64,000 nucleotides of DNA from Verrucomicrobiota bacterium (lineage in GTDB: Bacteria > Verrucomicrobiota > Kiritimatiellia > RFP12 > UBA1067), in assembly GCA_023269675.1 (NCBI GenBank), contig JAHFSX010000005.1, forward strand, positions 62,001 to 126,000. Direction: 5' to 3'. A model generated the notes under the pieces. That model saw only the letters and a program-made list of their open reading frames with translations, did not search any database and was not told the origin of the DNA. Position numbers and translations under genes: made by a program. Every line of letters begins with the position of its first letter. Position 1 is the first letter of the stretch. Shown one piece after another: positions 1 through 8,875 of the stretch.

Positions 1-1784
1 AACCCGTGGTAGGTGAAGCGCGGTTCGTAGACCTCCTTGCCTCCGCCCTTGAGCGTGTATGCGTCCGTGACTTGGGCGCCGCGGAGGTTGGCGAGGTAGA
101 GCGTGCCGTCGGGTTGCAGCGTCTCGGCGTGGCGCAGCGCGACGCGCGCGCCCGCCGGGCCGCGTACGGCGAGGCGGCACCAGCCGACCATGTTCTGGCC
201 CATGTCGAAGATGAACACGCCCGGCTTGGGCTCGGTGAGCGCCACGGGCTTGAGGGTCCCAGTCACGCGGATCGGTTCGATCATCTGCGCCGCGAGCACG
301 CCGCCTGGCGCGTCGACCGCCTGCGCGGCCGGCCACGCGGCCGCGTCGAAGCCGGGGGCCGACCAGCCGGGCAGTTCGCGGCGCGCGTCGTAGGTCTCGC
401 CGTCGTACTCGTTGTTCGCCTGGAGCGGTCCCTCGGCGGTGAGCCGCCATGTGCCGTCGCTGACGACCGTGTCGCGCGTGCCGTCGGCGTAATCGATCTC
501 CAGCTGCAGCAGCAGCTTCGGGTAGCCGTAGCCGACGGTTTTCGTCGGCGCGTTCGAGCGGGGCGCGTAGAAGCGGCCGTTCCCGAGCCAGACGCCGAGC
601 GCGTTGGGGCCGCGCTTGAGCTGCGCCGTCACATCGTGCGTCACATAGAGCACGCGCTTGGTGTAGTCGGTCAGCCCCGGCGAGAGCACGGCGTCGCCCA
701 CCTTCGCGCCGTTCAGGTAAAGCTCCGAAAGGCCGAGTCCGCTGCAGTAGACCGTGGCGCGCGCGACCTTCTTCGCGGCGGTGAACTCCTTGCGCAGCAT
801 GCGTGCGGCGAGGGCGCGGTCCTCGGCCCCGGAGACGTTGCCCCAGGGCGCCATGCCGACGGGCCCCAGCACATGGGCCGTTTTCCATGACGCGTCACCG
901 CAGGCCGGCTGCTGCCATTGCGCGAGCTCTTGGCTGGCCACCTTCCACTGGTTATCCGTGGCCAGCACCAGCGGCGCGCCTGTTTCAAAGGCGACGGTCA
1001 GCCGGCCGACCAGCCCGGCGGGGTTCGGCGTTTCGCCAGCGTTGTCGACCCGCACGGCGATCAGGTTCTTGCCTGGACGCAGGCGCGCGGCGACATCCTG
1101 CTGGGCCGCGGCCGAAAAGCTGTGCCCGCTCATGACGCGCTCGCCGTTCACCCAGCACTCGAACGCGTTGTCGCCCGCAAGACTCAGTTCGGCTTTGGTA
1201 ACGGTCTGATTGGCGGGCAGCTCGAAGGTGCGGCGGTAATAGCGCACGCCCGGCGCGCCGTTGACGCCTGGCAGGCCCTCCGGGTAGCCGATCCACGAGC
1301 AGTCCGTGAGGCGGTTGTCTTTGGGGGACTCGTCTTGGCCGATCCAGCGTCCCTGCCAGTCGCCCGGCTGGAGCAGGCCCATGGTCCACGACGCGGAATC
1401 GCTCCACGATGACGCCTGTCCGCCCTGGTCATAGACGCGCACCTTCCAGAAGCAGGTTTGACGCGAGGCGAGCGGCCGGCCCGCATACACGACGTTGACG
1501 CACTGTCCGGAAGCGACCTTTCCGGAGTCCCACAGGTCGCCCGCTTCTTCATTGAGCAGATCCTCGCTGCTCGCCACTAGGATCTGATACGCGGTCTGCT
1601 TGACGCCGCGCGCGTCATCCGCGTCGAGCAGCCAGCTCAGGCGCGGCTGGTTTTCGTCGATGCCCAGAGGGTTGGCGAGATATTCGCAGCGGAGATCTTC
1701 GACCTCAGGGGCCGATGTCCAGAAGGCGGCGGACGCGGTTGTCGCCAGCAGCAGGGCAGCGCAGATGACGGGGGGCAGTTTCAT
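1..1784 (-). CDS. alpha-L-rhamnosidase, GH78 (3' end outside window)
   Basis: Secreted exo-glycosidase that would remove terminal alpha-L-rhamnose. Only the N-terminal 594 codons are present; the C-terminus lies beyond base 1. The start is the ATG at 1784. It opens with a Sec signal peptide (MKLPPVICAALLLATTASA), followed by an Ig-like domain with 'LRCEYLANPLGIDENQPRLSW', typical of the N-terminus of bacterial GH78 rhamnosidases, and 'QGRWIG' with the Bac_rhamnosid_N beta-sandwich. The last codons before the edge read KEVYEPRFTYHGF, matching the GH78 'PRFTYHGFRY' segment just ahead of the catalytic (alpha/alpha)6 barrel, so the catalytic residues themselves are not visible. It is the last visible gene of a minus-strand operon, 15 nt after the previous stop. 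Confidence 0.9.
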   Translation of the reverse strand, partial: MKLPPVICAALLLATTASAAFWTSAPEVEDLRCEYLANPLGIDENQPRLSWLLDADDARGVKQTAYQILVASSEDLLNEEAGDLWDSGKVASGQCVNVVYAGRPLASRQTCFWKVRVYDQGGQASSWSDSASWTMGLLQPGDWQGRWIGQDESPKDNRLTDCSWIGYPEGLPGVNGAPGVRYYRRTFELPANQTVTKAELSLAGDNAFECWVNGERVMSGHSFSAAAQQDVAARLRPGKNLIAVRVDNAGETPNPAGLVGRLTVAFETGAPLVLATDNQWKVASQELAQWQQPACGDASWKTAHVLGPVGMAPWGNVSGAEDRALAARMLRKEFTAAKKVARATVYCSGLGLSELYLNGAKVGDAVLSPGLTDYTKRVLYVTHDVTAQLKRGPNALGVWLGNGRFYAPRSNAPTKTVGYGYPKLLLQLEIDYADGTRDTVVSDGTWRLTAEGPLQANNEYDGETYDARRELPGWSAPGFDAAAWPAAQAVDAPGGVLAAQMIEPIRVTGTLKPVALTEPKPGVFIFDMGQNMVGWCRLAVRGPAGARVALRHAETLQPDGTLYLANLRGAQVTDAYTLKGGGKEVYEPRFTYHG

Positions 1785-1799
1785 GGCGGGGTGGTCCTT

Positions 1800-3518
1800 T
1801 TACGGTTGTTTGCGAAGGAGATAGGTCGGGGTGCAGCTCCAGGCGTGGCAGTAGCTGTTCATGAGATGGCTCTTGTAGGGCGAGAGGAAATCGTCGCCGG
1901 GCACGTAGACCTCCCAGAAGGTGTCGGCACCTTTCTTGAGCATGCCGCCCCAGTAATCGCGCAGCAGGCGGTCGGCGTCCTCCTTGAGGCCGGCGGCCAG
2001 GAGCGCCTCGACCACATAGTGGTTCATGTAGGGGGTCACCGGCTTCTCGGCGGACGGGAGACGGATCACGCCGGACATGGCACGCCGGGTCTGTTCAGGC
2101 GAGGGCACGCCCGCCAGCGTCATCCACGCCTGCGACGCCCACGAGACCTCGCGGCCGGGTCCGCTGACGAAGAGGCCCCGCGACTCGTCCCACAGGTGTT
2201 TGCGTGCGGCGCTTTCCATGCGCGTCACGATCTCTGGAATGAAGGCCGTCTCCGTCGTCCGGCCGAGTTTCTCGGCCAGTCGCTGCGTGGCCTTGAGACC
2301 GAACAGCACGATGGCGTGTTCCGATGCCTGCTTGTCGAGCGTACGGTGCCAGTCGATGAAACACCACCAGCCCTTCGGCGTGATGAAGAGGCCCTCCCCG
2401 TTCACGGGTTCGAGGGTGAAGTCGAGCTGCTTCAGGACCAGCGGCCACAGGTCCTCTGCGGTCTGGCGGTCGCCGCTGGCCTCGAGGTACTCCAGCACTG
2501 TCGGCGCGAAGAGCGCGGTGTAGTCGAGGATGCTGTTGCCCCCGCGCACGGGCTTCGGCTGTTCGAGGGCGCAGGTGCTGACGAGGCCTTTGTCAGTGGC
2601 CGTGCCCGCGAGGATGTAGAGCGAACGCTTCACGAGGCCGTAGTTGCGGTAGGTGGCGTAGTTGGCCAGCGCCTGCAGCCGCAGGTCGCCCAGCCAGAGG
2701 CGGCGGTCGCGCTTGGGTCCGTCCTCGAACACGGTCTGCATGCAGTCGCGCAGGGTGGCGCGGGCCACGCGGTCCAGCGCCGCCTCGTCGGCGTCGCGCG
2801 GCGTGAAGGGCAGGAGCTTCCGTTCGTCTGCGGAGGTGACCGCCTCCGCCTGAATGCCGGAGAAGCCGAATTTGCCGTGCGTGCTGCACGAGACCACGGT
2901 CACCTTCGCATAGCGGAATGCGTAGCGGCGCGGCAGGCGTACGGTCTGCGGCACGACGTCGACGTTCACGGTCTCGTCCTGCAGCCACGCGCGGGTCAGT
3001 CCGCCCGTGTAGGGGTCGAAGGGTTCCGTGACCTCTGCGAGCACCTCGCCGAAGACGAGCGCCAGCCGCACCGGCGCGTCCACGGGGATGTCGAAGTCGC
3101 GCAGCGAGAGAATGAGCTGGCCGGCGAGGTGCTCGCCGAAATCCAGGATGAAGCTGTCGCCGGGTTTGAGCGGCCGGTCGTAGACCGACATCACCGCGGC
3201 GGCGGACCCGGTCTTCCAGCCCTGGAAGCTGGCGGGGTCGTTCGTGACGGTGATGACCGCGACCGGTTTCTTGACGGTGCGGATCAACTCGGGCGTGGCC
3301 TGCTCGGCTTTCTCGAGCCACGAAGCGCGGCGCTTATCGATCAGGCTCATCTGCCGCTCGAAGAGGCCAGGATCGATTGCGACGGCGGCCTTGACGGTGC
3401 CCTCGCGTAGGGGTGTGTTGTTCGGCCCTTGTGCCCAGAGCGGTTGCGCCAGCATCAGTCCGAGTGCCAGGCATGCGACGGCGGGAACGGGGGCCTGGGT
3501 GTCAGCGGGTTTTTTCAT
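1800..3518 (-). CDS. GH78-like alpha-L-rhamnosidase family protein
   Basis: Second rhamnosidase-type glycosidase of the operon, 572 aa. I chose the ATG at 3518 because GAGG lies about 8 nt upstream; an in-frame TTG at 3530 is possible. A signal peptide (to about residue 30) is followed by a beta-sandwich with 'DFGEHLAGQLILSL', then an (alpha/alpha)6-barrel. The motif FEDGPKRDRRLWLGDLR corresponds to the GH78 catalytic signature (family form DCPQRxERxGWxGD), and TFWEVY near the C-terminus corresponds to the second conserved Glu region. At 572 aa it is shorter than many GH78 enzymes and the first motif is divergent (DGPKRDRRLW), so it may belong to a sister subfamily with another substrate. It sits 17 nt downstream of the sulfatase stop. 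Confidence 0.85.
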   Translation of the reverse strand: MKKPADTQAPVPAVACLALGLMLAQPLWAQGPNNTPLREGTVKAAVAIDPGLFERQMSLIDKRRASWLEKAEQATPELIRTVKKPVAVITVTNDPASFQGWKTGSAAAVMSVYDRPLKPGDSFILDFGEHLAGQLILSLRDFDIPVDAPVRLALVFGEVLAEVTEPFDPYTGGLTRAWLQDETVNVDVVPQTVRLPRRYAFRYAKVTVVSCSTHGKFGFSGIQAEAVTSADERKLLPFTPRDADEAALDRVARATLRDCMQTVFEDGPKRDRRLWLGDLRLQALANYATYRNYGLVKRSLYILAGTATDKGLVSTCALEQPKPVRGGNSILDYTALFAPTVLEYLEASGDRQTAEDLWPLVLKQLDFTLEPVNGEGLFITPKGWWCFIDWHRTLDKQASEHAIVLFGLKATQRLAEKLGRTTETAFIPEIVTRMESAARKHLWDESRGLFVSGPGREVSWASQAWMTLAGVPSPEQTRRAMSGVIRLPSAEKPVTPYMNHYVVEALLAAGLKEDADRLLRDYWGGMLKKGADTFWEVYVPGDDFLSPYKSHLMNSYCHAWSCTPTYLLRKQP

Positions 3519-3535
3519 CACGTGCCTCAAGCGGG

Positions 3536-5164
3536 TTAGGGGTTAGGCGGCGTTTGTTTCGCGGCTCTCCTGCGGCGGTTGGCGTCTTTGCGCTCCGAGC
3601 TGGCCTCCGGCGAAGTGAAGTCGGTCCATTCGCGATGCCTGCGCTCGGCCGGGGAGGCGCTTGCCACGGGCGCGCGTTCTTTGGCGGGCGCCATGAGGAC
3701 GTTCGCGGCCATGTCGTGCCACTGCTTGGTCATCCGCGCGGCGATGTCGGGATGTTGCGCGGCGACATTGGTCAGTTCCGTCCGGTCTGTGGCGAGGTTG
3801 TAGAGCTCCCACGGCTCGCTTTGGAAACTGACGAGTTTCCAGTCGCCGTCGCGCAGGCCGCGGTCGCTGTTGTACAGGAGATGGATGGGCGGGCGGTTCG
3901 TCAATGCGCCGCCCGCGAGGATCGGCGCGAGCGAGACGCCCGCCAGCGGAGTCGGTTCGCGTCCGGGCCAGACAGCGGGCACGGTCGCGCCGGCCAGTTC
4001 GGCCAGCGTCGGCAGCACATCCACCAGATGCGCGGGGGTGCGCGCGAAAGAGCCCGGCGCGGTCTTCAACCCCGCGGGCCAATGCACGATGGCCGGCGTG
4101 GCGATCCCGCCTTCGTACTGGTTCTGCTTGTAGTAGCGGAACGGGGTGTTGCGGGCCCAGGCCCAGCCGGTGCTGTCGGACCACTGCGTTTCGGGCAGGA
4201 AGGGGTCGCGCCCGCGGCCGACGGAGCGGCGGTCGTAGGGGCACGCGCCGTTGTCGGAGAGAAAGAGGATGAGGGTGTTGTCGAGTTCGCCTCTGCGTTG
4301 AAGGTCGGCGACGAGCCGCCCGATCTCCTGGTCCACGCGGTCGATCAATGCCGCGTAGGCGGCCATGCGGCGGCTCTCCCAGGCGCGCATCTCCGGCGTC
4401 AGCGCGTCCCAGGCGGGGATGTGGTCCGGCCGCGGGCTGGGTGCGGTCTCATGGCCGAAGAGGCCGAGCTCCTTCTGCTTGGCGGCACGTGCCCCGCGTA
4501 CGATGTCCCACCCGGCGTCGTACCGGCCGAGGTACTTCTTGTAGTCGGCTTCCAGCGGCTGCAGGGGGGCGTGCGGCGCGTTGAAGGCCACGTAGAGGAA
4601 CCACGGCTTCTTCGCGGCGCGCGCCTCGCTGAGAAAAGTCAGGGCGAAGTCCACATTGGCGACGGTGGTGTAGAAGCCCTTGTCCGGCACGGTCCACGGC
4701 TCGCCGTTGAGGCGGAAGGTCTTGTCCCCGGTGTAGTAATTGCAGGCGCCGGAGAGATGGCCGAAGTACCGCTGGAAACCGAATTCCGTCGGCTGTTTGT
4801 CGAGGTGCCACTTGCCGGTCATGGCCGTGAAGTAGCCTGCGGTGCCCAGTATTTCCGGCACGGTCACCGCACGGCGCAGGCTCTCGTCGCCCGCCTGACG
4901 GCACCAGCGTCCCGACATCAGGCTCACGCGCGAGGAGTGGCATTTGGCGGTGTTGTAGAACTGCGTGAAGCGCAGGCCGTTTGCGGCCAGGCGGTCAAGA
5001 TTGGGCGTGGCGATCTCGGACCCGTAACAGCCGATGTCCGAGAACCCGAGATCGTCCGTCAGCAAGACGAGGATGTTGGGCCTCTCCGCAGCCCAGGCGG
5101 CCGCGGAGACGGCCAGAAGCGTAACCGCCAGAGAGAGTTTACGTTTCATAAGCAGGCCTGTCAT
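3536..5164 (-). CDS. sulfatase (formylglycine-type arylsulfatase family)
   Basis: Secreted sulfatase, about 542 aa, expected to hydrolyse sulfate esters on glycans. The N-terminus has a signal peptide, then RPNILVLLTDDLGFSDIGCYGSE, which supplies the metal-binding Asp pair. The formylglycine site is NTAKCHSSRVSLMSG (Cys about 75): a Cys-x-Ser-Ser-Arg variant of the canonical C-x-P/A-S-R, so maturation needs a formylglycine-generating or anSME-type enzyme not present in this window. TGKWHLDKQP and FLSDNGACPYD are the other conserved active-site blocks. The ATG at 5164 overlaps the upstream gene's TGA by 4 nt (ATGA), implying translational coupling; MKRK at 5149 is an alternative start. The C-terminal tail is Lys/Arg-rich. 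Confidence 0.93.
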   Translation of the reverse strand: MTGLLMKRKLSLAVTLLAVSAAAWAAERPNILVLLTDDLGFSDIGCYGSEIATPNLDRLAANGLRFTQFYNTAKCHSSRVSLMSGRWCRQAGDESLRRAVTVPEILGTAGYFTAMTGKWHLDKQPTEFGFQRYFGHLSGACNYYTGDKTFRLNGEPWTVPDKGFYTTVANVDFALTFLSEARAAKKPWFLYVAFNAPHAPLQPLEADYKKYLGRYDAGWDIVRGARAAKQKELGLFGHETAPSPRPDHIPAWDALTPEMRAWESRRMAAYAALIDRVDQEIGRLVADLQRRGELDNTLILFLSDNGACPYDRRSVGRGRDPFLPETQWSDSTGWAWARNTPFRYYKQNQYEGGIATPAIVHWPAGLKTAPGSFARTPAHLVDVLPTLAELAGATVPAVWPGREPTPLAGVSLAPILAGGALTNRPPIHLLYNSDRGLRDGDWKLVSFQSEPWELYNLATDRTELTNVAAQHPDIAARMTKQWHDMAANVLMAPAKERAPVASASPAERRHREWTDFTSPEASSERKDANRRRRAAKQTPPNP

Positions 5165-7065
5165 CGGGCGCAGGCTTTCAGATTAAAGGTCAGGTCGATG
5201 GTGGAGAGAAGCGTGCGGGTGCGCTCGTAGGTCTCCCAGTCCAGCAGGTCATGGTCTTCAAGGCGCGTGATCGCTTCGACGAGGGCGGGACAGTCGTAGA
5301 CCGGGCTGAGCGTGAGCGGCGCATAGCCGGGCGCCTCGGCCCGCAGGCGCACGGTGCCGGGGATGTCAAGCGTGCCCTGTCCGCCGGCCACCGGATGACG
5401 CGCCCCGTCGCGCGGCGTCGAGGCGACATCGAAAATTTCGGTGAGCGCGGCGTCCAGCGGATGCCCGTCCGTGGCGTCGGCGATCCGCACGCGGACGCGG
5501 CAGGAGGCGGCCGGCGGCGGCCGGTGGGGCGTGGGGTCGAAGAAGAAGGCGCCGCTGACGGCGCGGCCGCCCTGCGGCCCCCCGGACACGCGCACGCAGT
5601 ACCATGCGGCTTCGGTTTCGCGGAGCACGAGGTTGGTCCGCCACGCGGCTTGCGGCGGGTTGATCGTCTCGCTCCGGAACGGCTGTCCGTTGCGGAAGAT
5701 CTCGACCTGCCGCAACCCCGACGGATCCTTGCCGGAGGACCACGCCTCGATTTGGAGCACATGCTCCTTTCCGTCCGCAGGCAGGGCGCTGCCGGGGGGA
5801 AGCTGGTCGACAGCGGCCAGCAGCAGCGGCCCGCTGGTCGCGAAGGTGCGCCCCGCGGCGGTGGCGTGCGCGACGGCCGCGAGGGAGAAGGGCGCCTTGC
5901 CGAGAAACGTGTAGGTGCGGGCCGATCCCGGCACCGCGCCGCCGGGCCGGTCAAAGCAGGCGTCGGACGAGCCCGTGGCCGCGACGCGGTAGCCGTGGTT
6001 GAGCAGCAGCGACCACAACGCGAACGCCTTGTCGTTGGTGCCGTCCTCGCCGCCGCTGGTGAAGACGTCGAGGCCGTCGTAGGTGGGGCCGAGCAGCGTG
6101 TCGAGCGGCAGCTCGACGGCCATGTTGGAGACGCGCATCTTTTCCTGTCGGGGATAGCCGCCCTGGCCGCCCCACGGTCCTGTCCACCAGCGCAGCGGAT
6201 GCGTGTAGAAGACGGCGCCGCCCTGCGCGTGGAGGAGGCTGTGCGATTCGAAATTGGCGAAGGTCGGTTTGTCGGATTGATAGTCGGCCGCGCTGGCGCG
6301 CAGCAGCAGGGGAATCACGTCATCGCCCGCGGCAGTGCGTCCGCGCAGGCCCACGGACCAGCAGTGGCCGAGGCAGCGTCCGGCGTCGCCCTTGTAGTAG
6401 TTCTTCGGCGCCTCGACGTTCCACGTCAGCACGCAGGCGGAGGTCGATCGCCGCGCCAGTTCCGCATCCAGCCGCTCCGGGGTGGGATCGCTCAGCTGCC
6501 AGGCGTGCGTCAGCGAGAGGTAGTGCAGGTCCTCGGCGCGGGCGGTGAGTGCGACGAAGCCGAAGTCCACCGGCAGGGTGCGCTCGCCGTGGATCATGTG
6601 GGCGTGGCTGTCGCCCGCGAACCAGCCGCGCCGGCGCAGATCTGCGGAGCGCGCGAGCGCGAACGCGACATTCGTGGCCGCTCCGGGCTGCAGGAGCAAT
6701 TCCCGCGTTTCCGCCCGGGTCTCGAACCCGCGCGTCACGCGGATGCGGGTGCGTCCAGCGGGAAGGCGTTTCTCGAAGGAGCCGTCGCAGCGGAAGCCGC
6801 CCTTGAAAGCCGCGCTTTCAATCACGGTCTTTCCTTCGGCGTCGGTGATGGTCACCGTGCAGGCGGCGGGGGTGCCGATCACGGCGTCGGTGACGGTTCC
6901 GCGCAGGACGGCGGTCTCGGATGCGCCGAGCGTGACAAGCGGGAGCATGGCGCAGAGGTACGCCGTCAGGTAGGGCCGGGCCGCTGGCCCGGCCGCGCGG
7001 CTCGCCCGGCGGCCGAGCCCTACCTTCATACGGTTTCGCGCGACAGATCTTTGACTCGTCTGCAT
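5161..7065 (-). CDS. CehA/McbA-type PHP-domain metallohydrolase
   Basis: Exported protein of 634 aa with an Ig/carboxypeptidase-regulatory-like domain (about residues 50-140) and a PHP-type metallohydrolase domain. The motif GWFAGDSHAHMIHG (residues 147-160) gives the HxH metal ligands typical of the CehA/McbA group; YTHPL near residue 290 and SGGEDGTND further on fit later ligand-bearing segments. Known relatives act on esters or phospho/sulfo-esters, but many in glycan operons are uncharacterised, so the substrate is unknown. The N-terminal region is odd: codons 12-32 are written in a palindromic repeat (6968-7025) that recurs between genes elsewhere here, giving the signal peptide an Arg-rich n-region. 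ATG 7065 or 7029 could be the start; neither has a strong ribosome binding site. Confidence 0.78.
   Translation of the reverse strand: MQTSQRSVARNRMKVGLGRRASRAAGPAARPYLTAYLCAMLPLVTLGASETAVLRGTVTDAVIGTPAACTVTITDAEGKTVIESAAFKGGFRCDGSFEKRLPAGRTRIRVTRGFETRAETRELLLQPGAATNVAFALARSADLRRRGWFAGDSHAHMIHGERTLPVDFGFVALTARAEDLHYLSLTHAWQLSDPTPERLDAELARRSTSACVLTWNVEAPKNYYKGDAGRCLGHCWSVGLRGRTAAGDDVIPLLLRASAADYQSDKPTFANFESHSLLHAQGGAVFYTHPLRWWTGPWGGQGGYPRQEKMRVSNMAVELPLDTLLGPTYDGLDVFTSGGEDGTNDKAFALWSLLLNHGYRVAATGSSDACFDRPGGAVPGSARTYTFLGKAPFSLAAVAHATAAGRTFATSGPLLLAAVDQLPPGSALPADGKEHVLQIEAWSSGKDPSGLRQVEIFRNGQPFRSETINPPQAAWRTNLVLRETEAAWYCVRVSGGPQGGRAVSGAFFFDPTPHRPPPAASCRVRVRIADATDGHPLDAALTEIFDVASTPRDGARHPVAGGQGTLDIPGTVRLRAEAPGYAPLTLSPVYDCPALVEAITRLEDHDLLDWETYERTRTLLSTIDLTFNLKACAR
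6968..7025. repeat. palindromic repeat inside a coding region
   Basis: A 58-bp element with 9-bp terminal inverted arms (AGGTAGGGC at 6968-6976 and GCCCTACCT at 7017-7025). Its right half, 6997-7024, is a 28-bp unit (GCGGCTCGCC...CCCTACC) also found, inverted, in intergenic repeats at 39029-39056 and 54668-54695. Here it is read in frame by the PHP-hydrolase gene. Confidence 0.8.
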
Positions 7066-7077
7066 AGGCGTTCCGCT

Positions 7078-8700
7078 TCAATCCTCGGAGTTCTGCTTTT
7101 TGCCTTTGGCGCGCGCGGCCTTGCCGGGCAGCGGACGGACCTCGCCGGCGTCGCGGACGAAGGTGTCCTGCAGCGTCTGCCAGCGGGCGGCCATGTCGCG
7201 GACGCGTTCGGGTTGGGCGGCGGCGAGGTTGCGCTGCTCGCCGCGGTCATCGGCCAGGTTGTAGAGTTCCCAGCCATCCTGATCCTGACGCGCCGAAACC
7301 AGTTTGTAGTCTCCCGTTCGCAGGGCGCGGTTGCCGTCGTGATTGAAGAACACGTTGTCGCGCGTGACGGCTCCGCCTTTGGCGAACGCGGGCACGAGGC
7401 TGAGGCCGGGGTAGGGCGGCGCCCCCGCCGCCGGGGCTGTGCCGGCGCCGGCGAGGTCGAGCAGCGTGGGGACGAAGTCGATCACGTGGCAGACGTCGTG
7501 GCGCAGCTCGCCGCGCGCGGCGATGCCCCGGGGCCAGTGGACGATCAGCGGCGTGGAGATGCCGCCTTCGTGGACCCAGGTCTTGTGGCGGCGGAAGGGG
7601 GTGTTGGCGGCGCTGGACCAGCCCGGCCCCAGGCAGAGGAAGGTGCCGGCGGAACCGGCCGCGGCCTGCGGGTCATTCCCGTCGCCGCGGACCATGAGCT
7701 CGGCGCTCGCACCGTTGTCGGAGGCGAAGATGATCAGCGTGTTCTCCCAGGCCCCCATGGCGCGGACCTGATCGAGCACGCGCCCGATCTCGCGGTCCAT
7801 GCGGTCGATCATCGCGGCGTGGACGGACATCTTGGACGCTTGGAACGCGCGCTGCCCCGGCGTGAGCTCGTCCCACGGGAAGGGGCGGTTCACCTCGTCG
7901 GGACCGAGGAGCGCGATGTCCTTCGGGAAGTCATAGGGAGGCCCGAGCTGGCGCTCTACGGAGGAGAGGCCGCAGGCGAGCAGTCCCATTTCGAGTTGCC
8001 TCTGGTAGCGGGCCGCGCGGATAACCTCCCAGCCGGCCTGATAGCGGCCGCGGTAGCGGGCGATGTCCTCCGCCGGCGCCTGCAGCGGGAAGTGCGGCAC
8101 AGTGAAGGCGAGATAGGAGAAGAAAGGCTGGCCCGCGTATTTATCGGCGTGTTCCTTGAGGCAGCGGATCGCATGGTCGGTGTAGGCGGTGGACGTATAA
8201 TAGCCGCCGTCTTTCGCGACGGGGGGCTGCGGAACGTCATCCAGAAGGGTGAGCTGCGGATAGAAATTGTGGTTGTGATCCTCGTTGTCATAGGAGCGGT
8301 CGAAGCCGCCGTCGGCCACCGGTCTGGGCGCACCATTGACATGCCATTTGCCGGAGTGGTAGCTGCGGTAGCCGAGGGGCTTGAGCCGCTGCGGCAGGGT
8401 GCGCGTCCACGCGGGCAGCTTGCCCTGCGGCGGATCCATGTGGATCTGCTGGGGATAGTAGCCGGTGATCAGCGCGGAGCGCGTGGGCCAGCAGCGCGCG
8501 GTGTTGTAGCACTGCGTGAAGCGCAGGCCGTTTTTGGCGAGGCGGTCGAGATTGGGCGTGGCGACCTCGGAGCCGTAGCAGCCGATGTCCGAGTAGCCGA
8601 GATCGTCCGCGAGGATGATCAGGATGTTCGGCTTCGGGGCCGCGGCCGCGGCTGACGCGAGCAGGGCGAGGGAGGCGAAGATGTGGAACCGTGTTTTCAT
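7078..8700 (-). CDS. sulfatase (formylglycine-type arylsulfatase family)
   Basis: First gene of the minus-strand operon; 540 aa secreted sulfatase. Signal peptide MKTRFHIFASLALLASAAAA, then PNILIILADDLGYSDIGCYG with the metal-binding Asp pair. The maturation site is NTARCWPTRSALITG (Cys70), a C-x-P-T-R form common among planctomycete and verrucomicrobial sulfatases. SGKWHVNG and FASDNGASAE are the conserved His/Lys and Asp/Asn active-site blocks. It is clearly diverged from the sulfatase at 3536-5164, so the two probably remove sulfates from different positions or sugars. Twelve nucleotides separate its stop from the downstream PHP gene. The C-terminus is basic (KAARAKGKKQNSED). Confidence 0.93.
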   Translation of the reverse strand: MKTRFHIFASLALLASAAAAAPKPNILIILADDLGYSDIGCYGSEVATPNLDRLAKNGLRFTQCYNTARCWPTRSALITGYYPQQIHMDPPQGKLPAWTRTLPQRLKPLGYRSYHSGKWHVNGAPRPVADGGFDRSYDNEDHNHNFYPQLTLLDDVPQPPVAKDGGYYTSTAYTDHAIRCLKEHADKYAGQPFFSYLAFTVPHFPLQAPAEDIARYRGRYQAGWEVIRAARYQRQLEMGLLACGLSSVERQLGPPYDFPKDIALLGPDEVNRPFPWDELTPGQRAFQASKMSVHAAMIDRMDREIGRVLDQVRAMGAWENTLIIFASDNGASAELMVRGDGNDPQAAAGSAGTFLCLGPGWSSAANTPFRRHKTWVHEGGISTPLIVHWPRGIAARGELRHDVCHVIDFVPTLLDLAGAGTAPAAGAPPYPGLSLVPAFAKGGAVTRDNVFFNHDGNRALRTGDYKLVSARQDQDGWELYNLADDRGEQRNLAAAQPERVRDMAARWQTLQDTFVRDAGEVRPLPGKAARAKGKKQNSED

Positions 8701-8725
8701 GAAGGAGCGTCTTTCATTGCATGGT

Positions 8726-8780
8726 GTACCGCCTTCAGGCGGAGGTTCGTCATGGCTGCGTTGCCGGCTGAAGCCGGTAC
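8726..8780. repeat. 55-bp double-hairpin repeat, copy 1
   Basis: GTACCGCCTTCAGGCGG ... CCGGCTGAAGCCGGTAC: two small hairpins (CCGCCT-TC-AGGCGG and CCGGCT-GA-AGCCGG) that also pair with each other as ends of a 55-bp element. It is identical base for base to the copy at 8821-8875. It lies in the spacer between the divergent minus operon and the giant plus-strand gene. Confidence 0.9.
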
Positions 8781-8820
8781 AACATGCCTTGGATGCGCAG
8801 GGCTCGGGCCTCCGTAGGTT

Positions 8821-8875
8821 GTACCGCCTTCAGGCGGAGGTTCGTCATGGCTGCGTTGCCGGCTGAAGCCGGTAC
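8821..8875. repeat. 55-bp double-hairpin repeat, copy 2
   Basis: Second, identical copy of the element at 8726-8780, in direct orientation and offset by 95 bp. The rest of the 480-bp spacer (8876-9090) shows no open frame that looks coding. Confidence 0.9.

Noticed and set aside
5251-8655. Plus-strand open frame of over 1100 codons opposite the sulfatase and PHP genes
   Set aside because: It spans two unrelated minus-strand genes that have diagnostic motifs, so it is a GC-bias artefact.
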